Below the pieces are notes generated by a model. The model worked only from the letters and a program-made list of their open reading frames with translations. It had not been told where the DNA came from and did no database searches. Of a stretch of DNA of 64,000 nucleotides, positions 58,047 to 64,000 are shown in pieces. Made by a program: the position numbers and the translations under genes. Origin of the DNA: Kalaharituber pfeilii (lineage: Eukaryota > Ascomycota > Pezizomycetes > Pezizales > Pezizaceae); contig WHUZ01000071.1 of the NCBI GenBank assembly GCA_015179045.1, positions 248,001-312,000 on the forward strand, in the 5' to 3' direction. Numbering within the stretch: position 1 is the stretch's first letter; each line of letters begins with the position of its first letter.

Positions 58047-60620
58047 ATGGCAAAACCCCGCAGCATCGCCAGTCCCAAACGTCTCAAAAAACCCGTCCGC
58101 CACCCCACCGATCCCGCATATGAGATGGGCTCCATCTGGGACGGTATCGAACCGACGCGGACTAAGACACTCCACACACGGAATCTCAACGGTGACCTGG
58201 CAGCCCTGAACGCATCGATGTACGGCTACGGAGGGCATAGCGCGTACTTGCCGATGCCAGCACCGCAGAGGCCTGAGCAGTTTGCGTGGTGGGATCAGCA
58301 AAAGATCAGGGAGACGGTGACGAGGAAATGGGTGTTGGAGCATATCGTACCGGAAGGGGTGAAGAAAGTCAGTTTACCAGCGGGGGGGCTGTCACTAGCC
58401 ACAACGGGGTCGACGGGAGGGTCCGGGAGAACCCGGTCGGTGGAGAGCGGGAGTGTGAAGGCGGGGTATACGACATATTCTGCGGCGGAATTAAGAAAGA
58501 GGCTGGACACACCAATGAGCTTCGGAGATGGATTGACGGAGTCAACATACGTAGAGTGGATTCTTGGGCATGCAAAGAAGTTCTTCTTGGTGCTGTGGGA
58601 GCTGGGGATCCCCGAAAGAATATTCCAGATTGTGGATGGCTCTTGGGATGACGAGGACCTGCCGCTCACCGCGGAGACTGTGGTGAGGTTGGGCTTGGAA
58701 AATCCGGGGCTCGAAAAGCGGTTTTTGAAGAAGCAGCACATGTTTTTGCTCCGGATGCTTGAGGAGGGGGATCATGTAGACTATTGTGAGGACGAGACGG
58801 TGGCGCTCGAGTCCGCGAGCGGGAGGAGGCAGCTGGCGGCCGGGGGTGCGGGAGCTGGTGTGGTCGGGATGGCAGGATCGCGGCTCCAGGCGGTGGGGCT
58901 TGGGGGGCTCGGAGGTACGGGCATGGTGGTGGACAAGGTATATTTCCCACGATATAGGGAGGAGTTTTACATGCGGGCGCGGATACCGCTGGAGCCGGTC
59001 GACGACAATGGCAAGGAAGATAGCGACGGTGGTGGCGGGGGTGGTGGGGTGCACGACGCGATTCCTCGGGAGACCTTCCTGGCAGAGATTGCGGCCAGCA
59101 AAGCGGTGTCGCATAAACATATTGTCAAGATCCACGCATCATACACTCACCAAGACTATGGGTATCTGCTACTCACGCCGGCGTGCGAGCTGAACCTCAG
59201 CCAGTTCATCAAGTACACGCCGTACACATTCAAGGCGATGCCGAAGCCGCGGCGGAGAAGGGTGCTGTTGGAGTGGCTGCACTGTTTGGCGGACGCGCTG
59301 GCCTTCATGTACGAGAGGGGCGTTGCGCACCGGGACATCAGGCCACGGAGCATCATGGTCAACCAGGTGACGTACCAGATTTTGTTTGCGGACATTGGGA
59401 ACTTCAGGCGGCTGGACGCCGGGGGGGTGAGGTCGCCAGGGCATGATCAGGAGAGCTACGAGTATGCTGCGCCGGAGCTTTGGCAGCGGGCGATGGTGTA
59501 TGGAGAGGGCGGGAGTCCTGGTAGCACAGTGACGTTCCACGGGAGAAGGACGTTTCGGAGGGGGAGCAGCGCTGCGTCGACGGCCAGCGCAGGGCAGGAC
59601 ACGTGGAGCACCGGATCCCCTCTCAACATTATCCCGAGCTACCAGACAGGGTCCACCGGGTCCGGAGGGGGTTTCGGAGGAGGATCTTCGCTGCAAGTAG
59701 GGCTATCGCAGTGGGTTGCTACGTCGAACAATCCGTCAAAATCAGATGTGTTTTCGCTGGGGTGCATCTTCTTGGATATCCTGTCATTCCTGATGAAAAG
59801 GAGGGCGTCAGCATTTACTGCGCACCGGAGCAAGAAGCAGAGGAGGCCGCGGCAGACGGCGACGCCGGATCAGTCTTTCCATGCGAACTTGCCGCAAGTA
59901 GAGACCTGGATCGAGGACTTGGAGCAAGATGCCGAGAAGAAGGGCGATGTGACGGTTGCCAGGACGCTGCGGTTAGTCAGGGCGATGCTGGAAAGGGAGC
60001 CCGGGGATAGGCTCCAGCCGAGGCAGGTCGCGCACGCGCTCAATAAAATTCTCGAATGGGAGTTTGTGAAGAGAGAGGTTGGTGGAGGGGGCGACAAGCT
60101 CGACGGGGAGTTGGCGGGAGAGCGGAAGCTGTGCTGCGAGCCGAGCGGTGAAGCGAACGGGACAGGGTTCAACACATTCGGGCTCGTCGGAGAGCTAAAG
60201 TTGTGGCCGACGGCGGAGACGGGCAGGACGTCGGCGCCGGGTTCGAGCGCCGGATCGGGCGCCGGATCGGGCGCGTCGATGTATTCGAGCGCGAGCAGCA
60301 GCGCAGGGTCTAAGCATGGCAGTGACGGGATGGGATTTTTTTGGGACGATTCGGTACTACTAGAGGAGGAGTCTGAGGCGGAGTCTGAGGCGGATTTCGA
60401 TATCAACGTGAGAGCGGTAGAGGTCGGAATCGCAGGAATGCGGGTGGCTTCATCGCAGGGACAGAGAACCGTGAGCAAGCCGAGCGGCGGAAGAGGTGGG
60501 ATGGCGAGAATGATGGTGGTACAGACGTCGTGTTCAGGACCTGCGGAAGCACCCCCACCAGAGACGAAAGTGGTGAGGATGAAGAGGTCTATGGGAAGAT
60601 TGTTTGGGTTTGCGAGGTAG
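58047..60620 (+). CDS. Large protein kinase-like protein with degenerate catalytic motifs
   Basis: A single open exon of 857 residues. The first ATG is 58047 (MAKPRSIASPKR); the frame opens 42 nt earlier at a TTG. Residues 1-300 are a fungal-type N-terminal region (WDGIEPTRTKTL, KWVLEHIVPEGVKKVSLPAG, FFLVLWELGIPERIFQIVDG). The kinase fold follows: a probable alphaC (FLAEIAASKAVSHKHIVKI), the catalytic-loop equivalent H428-R429-D430 (VAHRDIRPRSIMV), D449-I-G in place of DFG, A475-P-E (YAAPELW), and a helix F with SDVFSLGCIFLDIL. HRD to DIG spacing is 19 residues, as in kinases. The loop Lys is Arg, the metal-binding Asn is Ser, and no clear glycine loop or VAIK Lys is visible. It may be a pseudokinase. 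The activation segment has a Ser/Gly-rich insert of about 90 residues, and the C-terminus is disordered. Substrate unknown. Confidence 0.85.
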   Translation: MAKPRSIASPKRLKKPVRHPTDPAYEMGSIWDGIEPTRTKTLHTRNLNGDLAALNASMYGYGGHSAYLPMPAPQRPEQFAWWDQQKIRETVTRKWVLEHIVPEGVKKVSLPAGGLSLATTGSTGGSGRTRSVESGSVKAGYTTYSAAELRKRLDTPMSFGDGLTESTYVEWILGHAKKFFLVLWELGIPERIFQIVDGSWDDEDLPLTAETVVRLGLENPGLEKRFLKKQHMFLLRMLEEGDHVDYCEDETVALESASGRRQLAAGGAGAGVVGMAGSRLQAVGLGGLGGTGMVVDKVYFPRYREEFYMRARIPLEPVDDNGKEDSDGGGGGGGVHDAIPRETFLAEIAASKAVSHKHIVKIHASYTHQDYGYLLLTPACELNLSQFIKYTPYTFKAMPKPRRRRVLLEWLHCLADALAFMYERGVAHRDIRPRSIMVNQVTYQILFADIGNFRRLDAGGVRSPGHDQESYEYAAPELWQRAMVYGEGGSPGSTVTFHGRRTFRRGSSAASTASAGQDTWSTGSPLNIIPSYQTGSTGSGGGFGGGSSLQVGLSQWVATSNNPSKSDVFSLGCIFLDILSFLMKRRASAFTAHRSKKQRRPRQTATPDQSFHANLPQVETWIEDLEQDAEKKGDVTVARTLRLVRAMLEREPGDRLQPRQVAHALNKILEWEFVKREVGGGGDKLDGELAGERKLCCEPSGEANGTGFNTFGLVGELKLWPTAETGRTSAPGSSAGSGAGSGASMYSSASSSAGSKHGSDGMGFFWDDSVLLEEESEAESEADFDINVRAVEVGIAGMRVASSQGQRTVSKPSGGRGGMARMMVVQTSCSGPAEAPPPETKVVRMKRSMGRLFGFAR

Positions 60621-61922
60621 GGGGTAGACTTTCTGAGTTGATCCTCTGGATAATATGACCAAAATCCGGGATACTTGGTATATGAACTTGGGGACGAAAA
60701 GAAAGCTGGTAAATAATTGGGCTTTATGTTATGGCGTTTGAATTTGCCTCTCTCTCGTTGGATTTTTGTCGTCATCATATACTTGAGTTTATATATTGTC
60801 CCCACTTGCTTGTTTGCTTCTTATGAAGGTTCCACTGCACTTCCGGTCATTGAGAAATATGGTGCGGGTGTTTTTGGTTTAGTTCAAGTTTGGGTAGCAA
60901 AACTGGATTTACTAATGTACAGTCTTTTTAAGTACGACTCTAACATTTTTGAGGATCTCTATGGTTGAATTGAGTTTTTGGGCTTTTTCTTTTATGTTTT
61001 TGCTTTTGTGTCAATATCGGTCACTGGGGTTTGGGGGTTTTGAAAAATCATTATATGTACATAATTTTTTTTTCTTCTTTGCTTTACATTGTTTATTATT
61101 ATTTCTTTTGGTACATGTGATGGATTATTGACATGCCTGTTTAAATTCATAACTTTAGCGAGCGTTGTTAATATACCGCTTATTTTTGCATCTGGCACCA
61201 GGTGCGTATTGCGTTCTACATATATCTTAAATGTGCACTGTTATCTTGCTATATTTTCTTCCCTCGAGATTCACATGGTCAATTTCGCGTTTTGTTTGCT
61301 TCGGTGGTGGGTTATAGGACATAATTCAGCAAGAGTAAATCTGTATGTATCAAGTACATGCATTCTGGCGAGCTTCTCTATGGTGCATATAATTCATCAT
61401 ATTTTCGATTTCCAAGGTTGAGAACGAGATGGGATTCACCGACATAGGCGTGGCATGCTAGTATTTTAAGCTCATAATCCTGACTAAGCTTAGCGGTGCA
61501 GGGATGGAGCTTGTATGACAATCCGTGTGTCACCCTGGCAAAAGAAACTCAAACTCGATTCAACTTCAGAACTACATGTAAAAAGACGGCAGCTACGTGA
61601 AACGTTACATATAATAAACATCTAATGCCATGGGATCATTACATATAAAGAAAAAAGAGTGCACTCGTAAGCGTGATAACGTGAACTTTTTGAATGATAA
61701 AAACATGGACTAGCAAAAGAACACAGTAAGAAAATAGTAGACAGCCCAAGTCCCTGCAGTAGATTGGGCTGATTAGAGTGAGGTTAGTGAATGAAGAAAG
61801 AGAAAGAAAGGGAAACAAACAAAAATGAAAGGTCCCTCCAGGGTGCGAAAGGGTATTTGCATGGATGATTAGAATGGGCCACTGGCCATCAGGAGCTCGT
61901 TATGGTGAAACTAGAGGGTTAT
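60621..61922. other. AT-rich 3' flank, no gene seen
   Basis: T-rich downstream sequence of the kinase-like gene. Open frames such as 61089-61421 are hydrophobic because of AT composition and show no known domain. Confidence 0.5.
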
Positions 61923-62108
61923 CTACCATACTGTCGTAATCAATAGTATGCCCACCAGTGGGCACACTAGAGATGCTCTGCTGAACCGGTCAATGCAGAG
62001 CAAGATGCGTCCATGGATCAGTACCGAAATTTCTGCAAACCCGATCAACGCCATCCAGACATACACCACCCTGGCACCATGCCAAACTGAAGTTGATCTT
62101 GAGGCGCA

Positions 62109-62258
62109 CTAGCGGATACAAGCGGGGCAAGGAAGGTTGTCCACCACGGTATCAACCCGAGGGTTGCCGCAGTTGGGCTTAAAAGGACACAAGTTGATGA
62201 TGTCAGGTTTTGAACAGTTCTTGCACATAGGACAGATGGTTTTAGTGATATGGCACAT
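62109..62258 (-). CDS. 49-residue Cys-rich microprotein (putative zinc-binding)
   Basis: A minus-strand frame from ATG at 62258 to TAG at 62109. Residues start MCHITKTICPMCKNCS and end NLPCPACIR. Eight Cys are arranged as CxxCxxC near residues 9-15 and CxxC at 43-46, with single Cys at 2, 24 and 30. Short fungal proteins starting MC with such spacing are common, but I cannot name this one. There is no signal peptide, so intracellular zinc binding seems more likely than a secreted disulphide protein. A CACAG at about 62276-62280 could be an acceptor of an upstream exon. After the TAG the same frame stays open for 61 codons to 61923 and reads as hydrophobic segments. The coding status is inferred from Cys spacing only. 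Confidence 0.4.
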   Translation of the reverse strand: MCHITKTICPMCKNCSKPDIINLCPFKPNCGNPRVDTVVDNLPCPACIR

Positions 62259-64000
62259 CTCGGCAGGTTTCTGTGGCGGCGAGAAGAGAGACTACTGGAT
62301 GCGTAGTTTGAAAGAGTGTGTGAACACTTGTTTTCTGGAGTGAATGCGACTGTAGTTGTAATTTGCTTGGTAGAGTTATGAGAGGATAATAGGCACCTGG
62401 GTAAGGAGGAGGGATGCACGTCAAGTGGCTTCCTGGGAGGTGGTACTATAGAGAGTGACTGTACTTCTGGGAGGCAATACTGCTTGCAGCGTGGGTGGCT
62501 CTGCCAGGGGATTTTTGTGTTGTGAATTGAATTAGTATGAGGGGGAACTGAAGTGGACGGGCCAAAAAGACGTCTATATAAGTAAATCATCTGCAATTGA
62601 GCCTAGGAGTAAGAAGAGGGAAGATCTGAAGCGTTGGATGTCGAAAATTTTTGATAGTTCACAATGAAAAATTTTGTTGCACATTACCACAGTTTGGAAC
62701 GAATGGAAGGTGGGAAGGTTGAGATGGAGAACTTGAGAATAGGGCATTATTATTAGATGAGCCTACGCGCATGAGGGTACACTTTTGATGACATTTTTTA
62801 TGTTGGGTTGTTTATATAAGATAAAAAGGGGTGCGGTTGGGTAACAGGTCAGAATTGAGGGTAACGTCACATGTGGTTACAGATGGATTTCACAACCGAG
62901 ACTAAGTGACAAGATGTTGGTGCGCTAAACTCTAAAGATGAGCCTACTTGAGCCTACAAACTACGGGAGATTGTGAAAAAGGTTGTGTAGAAATTTTTCT
63001 ACTTTCGCTAGAGAGTTGAGGCAACGGAAAATTTTTTTCCCGTTAATTAAAGAAACAATCTTCAATTGGTGTAACCTGTATGCAAGGAGGGGTAGAGGTG
63101 ATGGCTAAAATTGGAGCGTGTGCACATGACGTATTACAATAATTAGTAAGTTAGAGAAATAGTTGAGTGAGTTTAGGATGAATTTTTTTTTTTTTTTTTT
63201 GTTCGGTCGCGCAATTACGGATACAGGCTACCAGCGGCAATGATGAAGGTTGTGTGTATAAATAGAACAATAAGATCTCAATTGGTTAAACGTAGGTTCT
63301 GGCAAGCAGAGTGCAGTTGACTTAGTCTGAGGTGATTCGAATAGTGGTATACTTGGTAGGTCAATGGGAGATTATACATACCTCGTGAGGGGTAAAAATT
63401 CGATGGTTTCAAGTTGTAGACTGTCGTTGAGGGCTGAGGTGGTACAATGTTTGCCTTATCCAAATTCCAGGTACCGAGTGTCTAGCCTTATGGTTTGGAT
63501 CTCAGCTCTCCATGTATCCCGGGGCATATGCAGCGCCAAGATCCTTGATTTTCTTTTCTTTTTTTTTCATATTTTTTTTTTAGATTTTCATTTTCCTTCG
63601 TCTTTGCTTGTTTTTTTTTCTAATTTTTTTTTTCTTTCTTTTTAGAAAGGTTCATTGACCATATACTCCCTACTGGAATATGACGGGTCAGGGATGCCGT
63701 GTGCGAAAAAGAATGCCATGTCCCCTCTTGAGAGAACATGCCATGTCGTCTCCCTCTTGTTGGTAACACAAAGGTCGTGTACGTCCCACGCTGGTGACAA
63801 CTTCATAGGTAGTAATATATCTGGTGAGAACGTTATAGTTTTCTCTATTTCTCCTGTATATAAACCATATCTTTATTTGGTATCAATGAATCAATTACTT
63901 TATCATATTATATACAGAGCCCCCACACTGCAATGACTGCCCCATACTGCAAGGCCAATACTACCACCTCCACGAACCCTCTGTACACTACTGAAATAGG
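62259..64000. other. Gene-free stretch to window end
   Basis: No supported gene. A T tract at 63185-63203 and a pyrimidine tract at 63548-63645 are the only visible structure. The frame at 62045-62596 (-) overlaps the Cys-rich reading frame in another phase, starts at TTG, and is rejected. Confidence 0.45.

Noticed and set aside
62045..62596. 183-residue minus-strand ORF
   Set aside because: Starts at TTG and overlaps the Cys-patterned frame in another phase. Its composition is not protein-like apart from that overlap.
1..64000. CRISPR arrays, bacterial operons or phage features
   Set aside because: None seen. Spliced genes and a nuclear-type tRNA show the DNA is eukaryotic.

Overview
The window looks like nuclear DNA of a filamentous ascomycete (Pezizomycotina-type). 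The support is short introns of 62-141 bp with GTRNGT-like donors and CTAAC/CTGAC branch sites, a nuclear tRNA-Tyr with a 15-nt intron, a fungal Argonaute, a secreted CHRD-domain protein, and Tad/I-like LINE and Fot1/Tc1-like MITE relics. I could not place it more precisely from sequence alone.

Layout. 1-58 is a C-rich 7-bp repeat and 59-3425 a long pyrimidine-rich leader. 3426-6959 (+) encodes a large low-complexity protein with one intron. 6960-25.3 kb is gene-poor and repeat-rich, holding LINE tails, two ultra-short retroposon insertions, and MITEs at 12.3, 14.4, 15.0 and 18.2 kb. 26.0-29.3 kb (+) is an Argonaute gene. 31.5-33.0 kb (+) is a methionyl-tRNA formyltransferase with two introns. 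34.2-35.3 kb (-) encodes an RGG/YG-rich disordered protein. 38.55-39.34 kb (-) is a three-exon secreted CHRD protein, invisible as one open frame. 41.18 kb (+) is tRNA-Tyr. 41.5-52 kb is an island of nested mobile-element debris. 58.05-60.62 kb (+) encodes a large protein kinase-like protein with degenerate catalytic motifs. 61.9-62.3 kb (-) has a 49-residue Cys-rich reading frame followed, after one TAG, by an open hydrophobic extension.

The genes do not form one pathway. They cover RNA silencing (Argonaute), mitochondrial translation initiation (formyltransferase), the cell surface or secretion (CHRD) and possible signalling (kinase-like). The most unusual signal is in the repeats. Two families of minimal retroposons, consisting only of a roughly 43-nt 3'-terminal module plus poly(A), are flanked by perfect or near-perfect target-site duplications of 11-15 bp. 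For one family the module is the predicted terminal stem-loop of a LINE that has longer copies in the same window, and one copy carries a compensatory base change in the stem.
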